Shown here piece by piece: positions 26,312-42,119 of a stretch of DNA of 64,000 bases. The translations under genes were made by a program, and so were the position numbers. The notes under the pieces were generated by a model that saw only the letters and a list, made by a program, of their open reading frames with translations, did not search any database and was not told the DNA's origin. This stretch comes from Halichoerus grypus (lineage: Eukaryota > Chordata > Mammalia > Carnivora > Phocidae): NCBI RefSeq assembly GCF_964656455.1, contig NC_135718.1, positions 49,290,014 through 49,354,013 on the forward strand. The letters run 5' to 3'. The first letter of the stretch is position 1, and each line of letters starts with the position of its first letter.

Positions 26312-27065
26312 GTAGGGGTGAATGTCAGCTTTGGGCAGATTTTGTTGTCCTCTCTTCCAGCCATGTAGGATAGGAGGGTAGTCTGTTTCTTAGCTCCTTC
26401 AGCATAGAGGGCTCCAGTAGGGCTTGTTGGCGGGGGGGGGGGGGGGGGGGTGAAGAGAGGTCTGGGTAGCAATATGACAGATTACTGAAAGGAAAACTGA
26501 TCTATCTTTCCTCTGAGATGAATAGACAGTTTCCTTCATGCTGGTCACCGTTCTCAACGGAGCTTGAGATGATGGATTTGAGATTGGGGCATAAATTAGG
26601 GAAGGGGGAGGAAAGGAGGAAAGGCATAATCCATGGACTCTTCCTGGTGATTTTCCTTGGAACCACCTCCAGACAGCTTCTGCAATCAGAGCCCTCCACT
26701 GAGGTACAAAGCCTCAGGTCTAAGCCAAACCCATTCTGAAAACTGGGTGGAGACAATGGGCATTTAATCTATTCTCGTTGAACTTCTCAGCTAATGCCAC
26801 TCTGGCCTAAAATAAGATGGGGTTTGGACGACCATGATGACAGGCCAGTGGAACCCAACTTTTAACCCAGCCATGGCATTCCCTCCTACCATCTGTGAAT
26901 TTGCAAAGCTGCTGAGTGGTCTCTTCCCCCCAAGACAATACTAACCACCTATGGTGCTGGGTCCCCTTACGTTACAATGTGTCCTCTGTTATTCCCTCAT
27001 GCTCTTCTTTTTCTGTACTTTCCTCCACTCCCTTTCCCCAACCCTTAAATGCTGTATCCAATTAG
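26312..27065 (+). other. KCNMA1: KCNMA1 intron between the two alternative RCK2-loop exons
   Basis: 754-nt intron with a 19-base G run at 26432-26450, about 120 nt after the donor of the GFTPPG exon. I see no interspersed repeat. The pyrimidine-rich stretch before the second exon (26995-27045) is separated from its AG by about 20 nt of mixed sequence. Confidence 0.9.
26432..26450 (+). repeat. Poly-G run (G19)
   Basis: Nineteen consecutive G, preceded by ttgttggc and followed by tgaagagagg, in the intron between the alternative exons. Confidence 0.95.
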
Positions 27066-27146
27066 CTAAACCTGGCAAGTTGCCTTTGGTATCAGTCAAT
27101 CAGGAAAAAAACAGTGGGACGCACATTCTAATGATAACTGAACTGG
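27066..27146 (+). CDS. KCNMA1: KCNMA1 alternative RCK2-loop exon (AKPGKLPL form)
   Basis: This 81-nt exon lies between an acceptor at ccaattag and a strong donor gtaaga. It begins with two bases (CT) and ends with one base (G), the same phases as the exon at 26198, so it can replace it or join it without breaking the frame. It encodes KPGKLPLVSVNQ, then EKNSGTHILMITEL. The last ten residues (GTHILMITEL) align with [10 protein letters not shown] of the upstream exon, which suggests an old tandem exon duplication. It lacks the RQPS PKA motif and is 11 codons shorter. I believe Slo1 protein records with this segment exist, but I could not check. The acceptor is poor: its long pyrimidine stretch is separated from the AG by about 20 nt of mixed sequence, consistent with regulated use. 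The six bases after the exon and the in-frame ending argue against chance. Confidence 0.87.
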
Positions 27147-31193
<4,047 letters not shown>

Positions 31194-31224
31194 TAGAGCA
31201 CCTCCAACCTCCAACATCAATGGC

Positions 31225-31960
31225 CCAGGACTGGAGCTGGGGAGAGCATGACCACACAAAGCTTGCACTCTAGAAGGGGATACCAAACTGTTGTACAAAT
31301 AAACGTTTGATTATGAATACTTGAAAGTGTGAGGAAGATCAGGAAGAGGGGAGATTTTGTGGGGAAGAATATCCCCCTCAAAGAAGGAAAGCAAATGCAA
31401 AGGCCTGGTGGTGAAGGAAACTGGCAATTTAAGGAGGCCAAAGAAAGCCTTTGTAGCTGGGCCACAGTGAGAGAGGAAGAGGAGAGGATGAGGCAAGGTT
31501 GGGCCTATAAGACCAAGAAACCCATTGTCATGGCTTTGGTTTTTTTCTTAAGGTCAATGAGGAGACCTTGAAGGATGGTTTTAAGCTGGCAAGTCATGTG
31601 ATCAGGTTTATGTTTTAAGAGGATTGTCTTGGCTGGTGTGTGGAGGATGGCTCAGGAGGCAAAATGGCGGCAGGAAATCTGAATTTGGGGCTATCAAAGT
31701 TTGGATAAGGATAGAGCTGGCAGAGCTAGAGGGAGATGGGTGCATCTGAGTGGTGTTGGTCAGGAAGATTGATAGGGCTTGGGGATAGATTGAATATGAG
31801 CAGAATATGGAAGAGGACAAAGTGTCGAGGGTGACTCCTAGGTCACTGCTCGTCACTGAAATGTAAGGCCTGGGAGAGGACCATGCACGAGGGTCAGGTC
31901 TGGCCAGTTCTCTGCTGCTGGGAAGGAATGAAGTAGTAGCAAAGAGAGGAGGGTGGGCTG
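31225..31960 (-). mobile_element. Ancient L2 LINE 3' region
   Basis: Shows the antisense L2 landmarks in order: cttgcactctagaaggggata, gcaaatgcaaaggcctggtg, ggttttaagctggcaagtcatgtgatcagg, ttaagaggattgtcttggctgg, and gggtgactcctaggtcactg. Confidence 0.7.
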
Positions 31961-34529
31961 TCTTAGGGGTCAAAAGCATCATTGGTTTCTTTTATAACTT
32001 GATATGCACGAAACAATCAAGGCATTGATTTTTCACTTTTGAGACCAAAAACAAGTAACATATTAAAAAGTAGGCCCCAGTTCATGGAGCTCTCTTGAAT
32101 TGTGAAAGGCAAAAGCAGACAGTAGAATGGGTTACAAGTGGGGATTGTGAAGTGTTCCCACTGAGTGTCTTTATTTATTATAGAGAAAAGCCTCTTTATT
32201 TTGGAATTCTCAAATTCACAATTTATGAAAATACAGACATAAGCTGGATAAAAACTGACCTTTGAGGAATCCATGAAAAGGAGTTTTATTGAACACATTA
32301 AAACCATAAACATAGCTCCGAGAGTTTTTATACACATACATTTCTTAAAGTGCTTAAGAAGGCTATTCTCCTGAATGTGTTAAACAACTGATATGCTAAT
32401 TATGCATTATTCTTCTCTATTCATTAAAGCTAATCCCAGAAGAACCTCTATTTGAGGAAAGAAAAAACATAAAGCTTTTTAAGACTAATTTAGGTTATTC
32501 TATATTCCTGAATGTGGTCCAGCTGCAAGCATATCTTATTTTAAAAATTAGAATTATGGATTTAAAAATAATTATGAAACAATATTCATCTGAATTAAGG
32601 TTGACTAGGCATCATGCCAGACCTTTGCTTTCCAAAGCCAAGAAGGAGAGAAAAAGGTCACTAGAGAAGGCGCTCTCGGTTTCCCAGGACTTGTGATTTT
32701 TTTCTGATGGCCTGATGGTTCTGGGCCTATCCTCTCTACCTGCTGGTGATGTTGGGCTCAGTTTGTCCAAACTCCTTAAGCAAGCCAGAAGGAATGACGA
32801 AAGCTACAGGATGTGCTCATACAGGGCCAAATTGTCTGTACTGGTCTTCAGTTTCCAATGGATTTCTGTAATTCATCTCTTTAGAAATTTCATTTTACTT
32901 CTGATCCTAATTAGAGAGATTACAGAAGACTGGTCTCACTAAAAGATGGTTAAACTGGGTACAGTAGCTTTTTTTTTCAAGAACTCCAAAATACTCTATT
33001 AACATTTTATAAAATCCAAACTTATACAATTATTTATGTTTCTACATATCAGACATGCGGGATATTCCAGGCAGCTATATAATTAGCAAGGCCACTTTTT
33101 CATACGTAATTAAGAATTTCAAAATGATGACTGCAGAGCTTTAAGCCAAGTGAGGGGCCCTTCTGAGCATGGACCATGGGTGACCGCACAGGCCACACGC
33201 CCGTGAAGCCAGCCCCTCATACCAATAAGCCCATAAAATGGATTTTAAGCAGCAAAGAACTTCACCCCTATACAACCGAAGGGGCACTGGGTGGCCATGG
33301 GGTGGGGGTAGGGGGCCCCTCTGGATCTGAGCTGCACCTCTGTCCGTCTATAGCACCACCAGTGAGTCAGTTCTTGGAAACTCAGATGAGAAATCAAAGT
33401 GGGTTGGTTAGAAATTTTTAAGAAGCCATCTCTAATCTCCTTTGAAATGCAAACTGAAGTGTCTGGGAGAGAGGAGCTAAGACACGTATGGATGCGACCG
33501 GTCTGCCCCGAAGCATTCCTTCTGAATTCCAGCCTGGGAAAGAAGAGTATCAGGAATCTAGTAACAGTCATTGTAATCACCATCGGCTTCATTTATTGAG
33601 GGCCCAGAACTGTGCAAGGCACTTCAGCCACAGTGACTGATCTTTCGGACAATAATGTGAATAAACCTGAAGCAAGACGTATTTAACTGTTGCACTGACA
33701 GTGACTTTTCAGATCATTAGTCAAAACGCCTATCCGATGGTTCCAGGCCTGGTTTTCCTTGTCTGGGATGAACAAGTTCCACGGTGACGTCTTGCATTGG
33801 GTCTGGCTCAGCAGACCCAGTTGAATCGGGCCTTCCGACAAAAATGTTACCTGTGATTTCTTTGCATTCCACCCCAACCCTAATTTATGAAAAACCAGGA
33901 GATTAGTCAGGAACCAAGGCAGTAACTAGAAGGAATTGAAAAGGTTGGCAGGAATGTAAATTGAGAAATTGAGACTCCAAGCAGCAGGAACCGGAGGTAA
34001 GCTTCCATCCCAGTCATTCGCTTACAAGCAACGCCGCGATGTTCGCACACACTCACCTCCTCAGATGTCCATGATCTCCTTTTTCTAGCCCCCAAATTGC
34101 CACTTAATCGTGTGTCTAAACATCCCCTGAATATTGTCCTTCATAACTCAACTCCTGCTGCTTACTGCTTCATTTGTTAAAAGAATAATGTTTTGATCCG
34201 TCACAAGCATCCCTGAACAGATAGGGATGTTGCAGACATGGCCTCGTGGCTTTCTCCTGCTAATCAACAGCAGAAACACATGATCAGAGGGAATGATTAT
34301 GCTTGTGGGAATGTGCCTCTAGGAAGAGGCTCACAACTAGGCAATGTATTTTTCAGAGTGGTACCAGCTTGCTGCTCACACACACACGGAAAAGATGAAA
34401 GGAAGCGTCTCTGTATTTACAGCCAAAACTGGCGCTCAAGTGTTCAGACTTCTTTTCCACAGACACCCCTCGCCCCACCCACAGCCCCAATTTGAGTTCT
34501 ACCTGGCCCCTCCCTAGGCAGAAAAGTCA

Positions 34530-34735
34530 TGAACCAAGAGCCAGACTGCCCGGATGCAGATCCCAGCACCAGCATTTACTGGCCGCGTAAACTTAATCTC
34601 TCTGTGCCTCAGTTTTATCATCTTTAAAATTGGGATAATAATAGCACTTACCTCATAGAATTGTTGAGATAAATAAGTGAGTTAAGGCTGTAAAGTGATT
34701 AGTGCAGCACTTCACACATGACAAGCTCAATATTG
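34530..34735 (+). repeat. MIR-type SINE remnant
   Basis: Sense MIR: gagccagactgcccggatgcagatcc, ctctctgtgcctcagttttatcatctttaaaattgggataataat, ttgttgagataaataagtgag. Confidence 0.88.
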
Positions 34736-34764
34736 TATTTATTATTATCGATCATTGCCTTCAC

Positions 34765-35215
34765 TGAGCACTTAACTAAATGCCAGGCACTATTTGGATG
34801 CTGGGGATTTGGCAGTGGAGAAGAAAGAGGAAGACCCTGCCCTCATGTTGTTGGAACTTTCATTCTAGTGGGCGATAATTATGTAAATGATTACGTAAAT
34901 CAGTAATGATAGCTACCATCGGTAGTAGTAAATGAATAAAATCAAATGGGCGAAACTGATTTGAAGAACATAAAATCGTTTGAATGGGTGTGGAGACCTG
35001 TGTTAGCTGCAATGGTCAGAGTAAAGTTGTCTCAGCTGAAAACTTGGAAGCTGACACTGAAAAGTCAGAAGAGAGCACGTGGGGGCGAGGGTGATGAGGT
35101 TTCCAAGGCAGGAGAAAGATCAGGGGGCAAAGCTGAACAGTGGTGCCGAGCTGACTTTGGGGGGTCTGAGGGAGTTGTTGAAGGCTGTCATGCTTGGAAC
35201 ATGGTAGATACAGGG
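34765..35215 (-). mobile_element. Ancient L2 LINE 3' end
   Basis: Begins actgagcacttaactaaatgccaggcactatttggatgctgggg and ccctgccctcatgttgttgg, then cattctagtgggcgataat, matching antisense L2. The continuation past 34920 is less clear. Confidence 0.6.
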
Positions 35216-36184
35216 GAGGGACATGCAAGAAGCAGTCAGACAGGCAAAGCTATTGTCCACACTGTGAGTATTCTGAGTACAAAAGACCATGTCCCATCAA
35301 GTTCTCAGTCAGGGTTAAACACTTCAGTCATCTTCCTTTGGATCCCACCAGGATCCTCCTGAGGTCACTGCTTCCTGTGTGTGCTGGCTGGAGGGGCGCA
35401 CCCATCACTGAGTTGACTCCTGAAGTAACCCCCGATTATTTTTCTGTCCCACACTCCATCCTACTGCACTCATTTTAAGAGAAGAAGGGAAGAGAAACAG
35501 CACAATGTATTGGCATGAGGAGCTGGATTGATCTCTGGCTTCTAATGAATCGTCTCTCATAAAAGTCTCAAAATGGCACATTACAGGCAACACGCATCCC
35601 ACAGACAAGTTCTGCATTTCCCAAAGTTTTTCATTTTTAAATGGAATTTGTGGCCAATATTTTAAGATCATAAGATTACACATAAAAATATGGATTTCCG
35701 GCTTATTTTGATTGGAGTCACAAAGCAGATTCCCAGATACCCACAAAGCACCAGTTGGCTAGAGCTGAGTTATGCTTCCTTTAATTACAGCCCACCATGT
35801 TCGCTGTTGAACTCTCCAGGCCTGCTTCACCCATCCCACTGGTCCCTGCCTATGCATCCCACTGAACCAGACTTACAGGCCTCCTGCTTCTAATTTTGTG
35901 AGCCTGTACGACTGTAGTCAGCCAGCATCCTTGGGCTTCTGGCCATGGGCCTGTCCTTGGAGTCAGAAGGATGAGCACATGATGTCCATTTTCTTTGAAC
36001 CCTCAACCTTTTTTGGGATCCCTGCTGCTGAATCCCCCAGGAGCCCAAGAAAAACTTCAGTATGAGCATTTTGTGCCAAGCGTGTCTTTGCTTTGCTCAC
36101 TGCACCAATGCCCAGGGTGGGTATTTGCATGTTCAATGAATTTGCATTTCATAACAAAGGCGAGGACTTAACAGGAGAAACAGT

Positions 36185-36320
36185 GTGGCACTGGCCCACG
36201 AATTAGGACGTACAGGTTCCAGTCCCAGCTCACCAGCAGCCCGTGCATGTCTTTTCCACTGTCTGGGACTCAGTTGGGTCCAACTGTTAATGGGAATGAT
36301 ATTAATAATCCCTTATCACG
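36185..36320 (+). repeat. MIR-like SINE fragment
   Basis: Degraded sense pattern: ggcactggcccacgaattagg, caggttccagtcccagctcacc, gggactcagttgggtccaactgttaatgggaatgatatt. Confidence 0.5.
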
Positions 36321-36899
36321 TTAGGGTAATCAGGTAAGGACAAAGGTAGATGAAAGTCTTTCACAGAATAGACAAATATTTCTTCAGATCAAATGTAACT
36401 ACGAAGAAGTAGATTTATTATATATGTGTGTGTACATATACACACGTATGTGTATGTACTCACACACATATGTTATATGTTTCTGTATTCTATTCTCTAG
36501 TATCAGAGCTGGTCTCTGTCAGAAATAACTGGGCTTATGTTGGTAAGACTGAAGAATGTGGCCATCTGGAAGATGGACCCACATGATTTGCTCTCTTAAT
36601 TGTAATTGTGTTTTGGCTGCACCCCAGGAGGGTGTCATGGAGCAGACCAAGTTCTCCAAGCTAATCCGGTGCCATGTTATATAAACAAATGACTCCTCCC
36701 TGGCCCTCTTCCTTACACTCCACTCAAGAGCCTCATTTCTTCTGCTCGCAAGGTGAGGGACGGCCCATGGGCCATCCCAAGGCAGAGGACCTAGCACCGG
36801 TGTCCATGTGGCAAATGGGAGCGTGCTCTGTTGCACCCAGAACGTTTCACCACTGTCACATCAGGCCAGGCAGGCCCGGGATTGAAAAAAAAAAAAAAA

Positions 36900-37165
36900 A
36901 TCAAATCGTTCTCATCCTTCATGAAAGAAAAATACTAAAAATAAAAATCTACACCATGAAAACTAACAAATCTAAAAAATGGCAGCTGTGGCATGGAAAA
37001 TGACAATTTTAGAGCAATTATAAACGAAAGGCAAAGTGCCATTAAAGTTAAGGCAATGTTATTAAAAGATGTGTTAATTTTCAGTTAAATTTTCTATAAA
37101 AGACCAATTAGTTTAAAAGGCTTGACAGCATTAACTGTGAAACATAAGCTCTGGTAATTATACTT
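36900..37165. promoter_or_regulatory. Candidate intronic regulatory block with MEF2-like site
   Basis: AT-rich single-copy block with CTAAAAATAA (36935-36944), fitting the MEF2 consensus, and several TAAT/ATTA cores. BK channels are strongly expressed in muscle. A function is only inferred. Confidence 0.25.
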
Positions 37166-37484
37166 TAAAAAAATAAAAAGAGGAAGATGCACCAGTGAGT
37201 TAGAAACCCAGGCGCAGAGGGGTGTCCTCAGAGCAGGCTAGGTGGCACTGCGGGCTCAGATTTCCCTGTGCAGTCAGGTCCTCTGCCCAGCATTTCTCGG
37301 CTCCCTCCATGCCTCTTACTCCGTCTACATATGGGATCTGAGAAATGTCAAAGTTCAGAGGCCAAGGAGGCTATGCGTGTGATCTGGGCCAGATCTCTGA
37401 TATAAGAGATGAGAACACAGAAACACAGAGAGAGGGAATTTTCCAAATTGGTTGCATTCCTAGCCGGTTGTTATTTTTATAAGC

Positions 37485-37690
37485 TACCATTTATTATTTG
37501 TTGTGCATTTGAAGTTACACGAAGTATCTCATTTAACGCTATCCTATAAGCTGGCCTGCACTGGGGTTTTTGTGTTCCTGTTACATGGGTGAGGAGTTGG
37601 AAGCATAGAAAAGTCAGGCAACATTCCCATTGTCATAGGTGTTGAATGGTGAATCAGGGATTTAAAACCATACAAGCTGAATTCTGAGGT
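37485..37690 (-). repeat. MIR-type SINE remnant
   Basis: Antisense MIR: taccatttattatttgttgtgc, tatctcatttaacgctatcctataa, gtgaatcagggatttaaaacc. Confidence 0.6.
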
Positions 37691-38759
37691 CAGTACACAT
37701 AACCAGGGGTGTCATGTTGTCTTATCGGGAAGAAAGGCTTCCCTGACTAGGGGTGGAACCCCGACGTTGGTAGTGGGAAGAGAGACTCCCATGTTCCTTA
37801 GACTACATGGGTAGTTCAGGAGGCGAAAGATCACACTTCCATATTACAATCCTCCCTTCGGAAGTTTGTGTTTCTTCGATTCTAGTGTTTTCTTTAATCC
37901 AGAAAAGAATGATGCCCTCTGGGTCGGGTGAGTTGTACAGAAGTTTGTTCTAGCTGGCACATTCTCCATAGGGATTGTCTGTTATAATTGGCATTTGAGG
38001 GCCTAGCATCTGTTTGCTGCATGGTACTGAAACAGCCACTTTCTATGCAGAAAGCTCTGGATTTGCTGCTTAGCTGCCGACCAATCAATGTATGAAGAAA
38101 TCTGTGCCTTCCATTATGACCAACTAGACATCCTTTTTCAAAAAAGCATTGTCTTCGCACTAAGTTACTCAGATCACAAAGAAACCTTGATACGTGCTCA
38201 GAACACACCCACATGAAATGCTCAAAGTACTTCTCTGCAGCTGAATGTTGAGCCAACCAAATGGGAGCAGGAGTGCTCTGCTGAGAGACAGACGTCATTA
38301 TTCTCTGTCATAGCAGATATTGCTGCCCACAGTGAGGCTCCTTAATGCCTGCATGGGAGAATCAAGGAGAGAGATCTAGGATACAGGTTGGACGGTAGAG
38401 ATTTGTGTTCAGAGTTGTGAGTGGTTCCAGAGCTGTTCAGCCACCCATAAAACCCTGTGACCCACCCTGAAATTATACCCGTTGATGGGAAATTTTGCAA
38501 GTGACACACTCTTTGAATAGAATACAATTGCAAGCCAAACAAAGACCTAGGGATTAGTAGATGCTCAATAAATGTCAGCGACTGATTGATCAAAAAGTCT
38601 GTGCCGTTACAGTGTAACTGATTTCAACACAGAAGGGGAAACATGTTGAGGTCAAATCCTTGAGATTTGACAAAACAATAACCTTTCATGTTGACCTTCT
38701 AAACTTATCATTGCAAAGCAGAACTTACAGTGTTTTATGTTTAAAAATCATTGACAGTT

Positions 38760-39335
38760 TTCATTAGAAAAGTTATTCATGTTGTGTGGGATATTTTGAA
38801 AGCACAGAAATATATAAAGAAAAACATTTAAGTGGACCATATTTACAATACCCAAAGATAAGCATGATTAATATTTTGGTATATTTCCTCCCAGATGGAT
38901 AAATATGGATCACCCAGTTTTATATCTTGTTTTTTTTTTCTTTTCTTTTAACACTTAGTATTTTATCCAGAGCATTTAATCATGTCGTATTATTGAGTAT
39001 CATGATTTGCAATGCCTCCATAGGACTTCCTGAGACTCTAACCTATAGATATTCCAGCACCTGTTTAACCATTATTTACCTATCGTGAGACATTTCACGT
39101 TAAAAATTTTTTGTTTTAACAATAATTAACCCTGTGATAAACATCATTGCACATGATCTTTGAACAAGAAGCAATTTATTATCTTGAGGCAAACTTACTG
39201 GGTTTTTAACAAATAGGAACACTTTCAAAGCTCTTGATGCATATGGCTGGATTCTCTCCTATTAATTCATACTGCCATCATGGGTGTGTAAATCCTATCC
39301 CGTGTGCTCCAGCCGGCAGTGATTATCATTTTCTC
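38760..39335 (-). mobile_element. Old L1-type LINE fragment
   Basis: The pattern of cattaaatattctt-like, tttaaccatta and acatcattgcaca words, T-rich on the + strand, resembles the 3' region of ancient L1M copies in antisense. Identification is by remembered resemblance only. Confidence 0.5.
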
Positions 39336-39584
39336 TAGAAGGCCCTTTAATTGTGTTTATGATAATTTTTGAAGTATCTAAACTTTTAACTTATATGTAA
39401 TCATGTAAATGCATATTTACTTTTGTGAATTATTCTATAGTGTTTATGCTTAAAAAGTGCCTGCTGAACAAGAGAACTATCAGGTATCCTGAGATCAGTT
39501 AAATATTCAGCTGTATTTTCATCAGGTTGTTTGTGGCTGCATTTTTTGCCTTGAACTATTTTATAACATTTGCTTCCTTTCTTT

Positions 39585-40138
39585 GGCCTAGTTTTACTGA
39601 GATATAATGAACTTATAACACTATGTACATTTAAGGTATATAGTGTAATGACTTGATATATGCATATATTGAGAAATGATTACCACAGTAGGGTTAGTTG
39701 ACACATTCATCTCCTCACATAGCTGTATATTTGTGTGGGTGTGTGAGAACTTTTAAAATCTACTCTCTTGGCAACTTTTAAATATACAATACAGTACTGT
39801 TAACTGCTGTACATTACATCCCCAGAACTTAATCATCTTATGGAATGAATGGGATTCATCTTACTGGAAACTTGTGTCCTTTGACCACCTTTACCTGTTT
39901 CCCCCCATCCCCCATGTCCGGCCCCGGACAACCACCAATCTGTTCTCTGGTTTCTGTGAGGTCAGGTTTTTTTGTTTTTTTTTTTTTTTCCAGGTTCCAC
40001 ATGTAAGTGAGATTATACAATATTTGGATTTCTCTCTTAGACTTATTTCACTTAACATAATGCTCTCAGGATTCATCCATGTTGTTGCAAATGGCAGGAT
40101 TTCCTTCTTTTTATGGCTGAGTAGTATTCCGTTATATG

Positions 40139-40177
<39 letters not shown>

Positions 40178-40680
40178 CACATTTTCTTTATCCACTCATC
40201 TGTCAATGGACACTTAGGTTGTTTGCATGTCTTGGCTATTGTAAAAAGTTTTGCAGTGAACATGGGAGTGCAGCTGTATCTTTGAGATAGTGATCTTGCA
40301 TCCTTCAGATATACCAAGAAGGGGAATTGCTGGATCATATGGTAGTACTATTTGTAATTTTTTGAGGAACAGTTTTATACTGTTTTTCATAGTGGCTGCA
40401 CCTATTTACATTCACAACCACAGTGCACAGGGGTTTCCTTTTCTCCTCATCCTCATCAACGTGTATTTCTTGCCTTTTTGACAACAGTCATTCTAGCAGT
40501 TGTGAGGTGATAGCTCATTGTGGTTTTGATTTGCATTTCCTTGATGGTTAGTGATGTTGAGCGCCTTTCCATGTACCTGTTGGCCATTTGTATGTCTTCT
40601 TTGGAAAAATGTCTATTCAGTTTCTTTGCCCATTTTGAATAGGATTTTTTCGTGGTTTTTTGCTACTGAGTTATATGAAT
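39585..40680 (-). mobile_element. L1 LINE 3' end (ORF2 C-terminus plus 3' UTR)
   Basis: Read on the minus strand, 40132-40338 encodes FTAKLFTIAKTCKQPKCP and WIKKMW, the conserved end of L1 ORF2. The flanking sequence to the left (39585-40020) matches the 3' UTR type of mammalian L1M elements as I remember them. A TA/CA array (40137-40178) has grown at the ORF2 end. The copy is truncated and full of mutations, so it is inactive. Confidence 0.85.
40137..40178. repeat. (TA)n(CA)n microsatellite in L1
   Basis: About ten TA then eleven CA units, at the ORF2 end of the minus-strand L1. Confidence 0.93.
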
Positions 40681-40689
40681 TTCATTCAT

Positions 40690-41335
40690 TTCCTTTTTTA
40701 GAAATTTAATATATATTTTCACGGTCAAAACATATAAAATAAATAAAATTATAGGAAAAAATTAAAATCAGTCAGAATTCTATCACCAAGAGTTAATCAC
40801 CAAGTAAAATTTTGGGGTACTAAGTACAATTATTTTTACATGAATAAACCTGTATCACTTGAGGTCTGCCTTTTTTTTTTTTTTTAAGATTTTTTTATTT
40901 ATTTGACAGAGAGAGAGATCACAAGTAGGCAGACAGGCAGGCAGAGGGAGAGGGAGAATCTGGGTTCCCACTGAGAATGGCACCCGATGCGGGGCTCCAT
41001 CCCAGGATGCTGGGATCATGACCTGAGCCAAAGGCAGACGCTTAACGGACTGAGCCACCCAGGTGCCCCGAGGTCTGCCCTTTTAACATGAATTTTATGT
41101 CATGTTGTTTTTTGGATCCTGCCTTTTTGCATATTTTACTATTACATCATATAATTGTTACTATGCCATTAAATATTCTCTGAAAACATTAATATCTGGA
41201 CAATGTAAGTAATATAAGTATATCATGATTTATTTAATCATTACCATATTGTTGAAGAATTTTTTCCAGATAGCCAGTTATCCCTAAATCATTTCTTGAA
41301 AAAACATTTTTTCCTTATGGTGTATGATGCTTTCC
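40690..41335 (-). mobile_element. Old L1-type LINE fragment split by a SINE
   Basis: The 40690-40860 and 41070-41335 parts carry words similar to the fragment at 38760 (cattaaatattctctg, tttatttaatcattaccatattg) and are separated by the CAN SINE at 40870-41069. Confidence 0.45.
40870..41069 (-). mobile_element. CAN SINE inserted in an L1-like fragment
   Basis: Full-length minus-strand copy with T15 tail, GA-rich middle (with cctgcctgtctgcctacttg in sense) and head complement ending gccacccaggtgcccc. Flanked by gaggtctgcctttt / gaggtctgccctttt. Confidence 0.95.
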
Positions 41336-41344
41336 TTATCATAT

Positions 41345-41625
41345 TAAAGAACAGATCAGCAAATTTTTTCTGTAGAGGGCCAGGTGGTGAATATCTTAGG
41401 TTTTTGAGAGCCATAAAGACTCTGTTGAAAGTACTTGACTTCTGTCATTATAGCATAAAAGCCCATTTGTAATAAACTATAGAAATGATCCCTGTAAGTA
41501 TAGTCTTTAAAAGCCCATTTGTAAACAAATGGGTATGTCTAGGTCCCAATAAAACTTTATTTAAGAAAACAGGTGGCAGGTTGGATTTGGCCCAAGGGCC
41601 AGATTTGCCAGCTCCTGTATTTGTA
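41345..41625. mobile_element. hAT-type nonautonomous DNA transposon
   Basis: Left end aacagatcagcaaattttttctgtagagggccagg and right end caataaaactttatttaagaaaacagg...ggatttggcccaagggccagatttgccagctcctg match a familiar mammalian-wide element with imperfect inverted ends. I do not recall the family name with certainty. Confidence 0.6.
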
Positions 41626-41815
41626 CATAGAACTATTAGACTATTGTTCTCAGTAATCTATTCTGGTTGATTGGTCTTCTCATTTTTACTATTGTCTACA
41701 ATGTTAAGTTATGAAATATTTAATATTTATTACAGTCCCTGGGAGGACAATTTCATAAACTGCTTCCAGAGGAAATTTAGCATAGTTGTATCAAATTTTT
41801 AAAAAGTCCAGTTGA

Positions 41816-41981
41816 GGGGTACTTGGGTGGCTCAGTGGGTGAAGCTTCCCGACTCTTGATTTTGGCTCAGGGCATGATCTCAGGGTCTTGAGATAGAGCC
41901 CCGCGTGGAGCCCCATGTCTGGCTCTGGGCTAAGCATGGAGCCTGCGTAGATTCTCTCTGCCCCTCTGCCACCCCTCCCCT

Positions 41982-42012
<31 letters not shown>

Positions 42013-42081
42013 CTCTCTCTCTCTCTCTGTCTCTGTCTCTCTCTCTCGCAAAATAAACAAACAAATAAATAAATAAATATT
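41816..42081 (+). mobile_element. CAN SINE with long CA/CT microsatellite
   Basis: Sense copy; head ggtacttgggtggctcag, then a (CA)n and (CT)n stretch (41983-42048) and an (AAAT)n tail. Target duplication aaaagtccagttga on both sides. The expanded dinucleotides make it longer (about 265 bp) than its neighbours. Confidence 0.93.
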
Positions 42082-42119
42082 AAAAGTCCAGTTGAATCTA
42101 TGACATATATCAAACTTAA

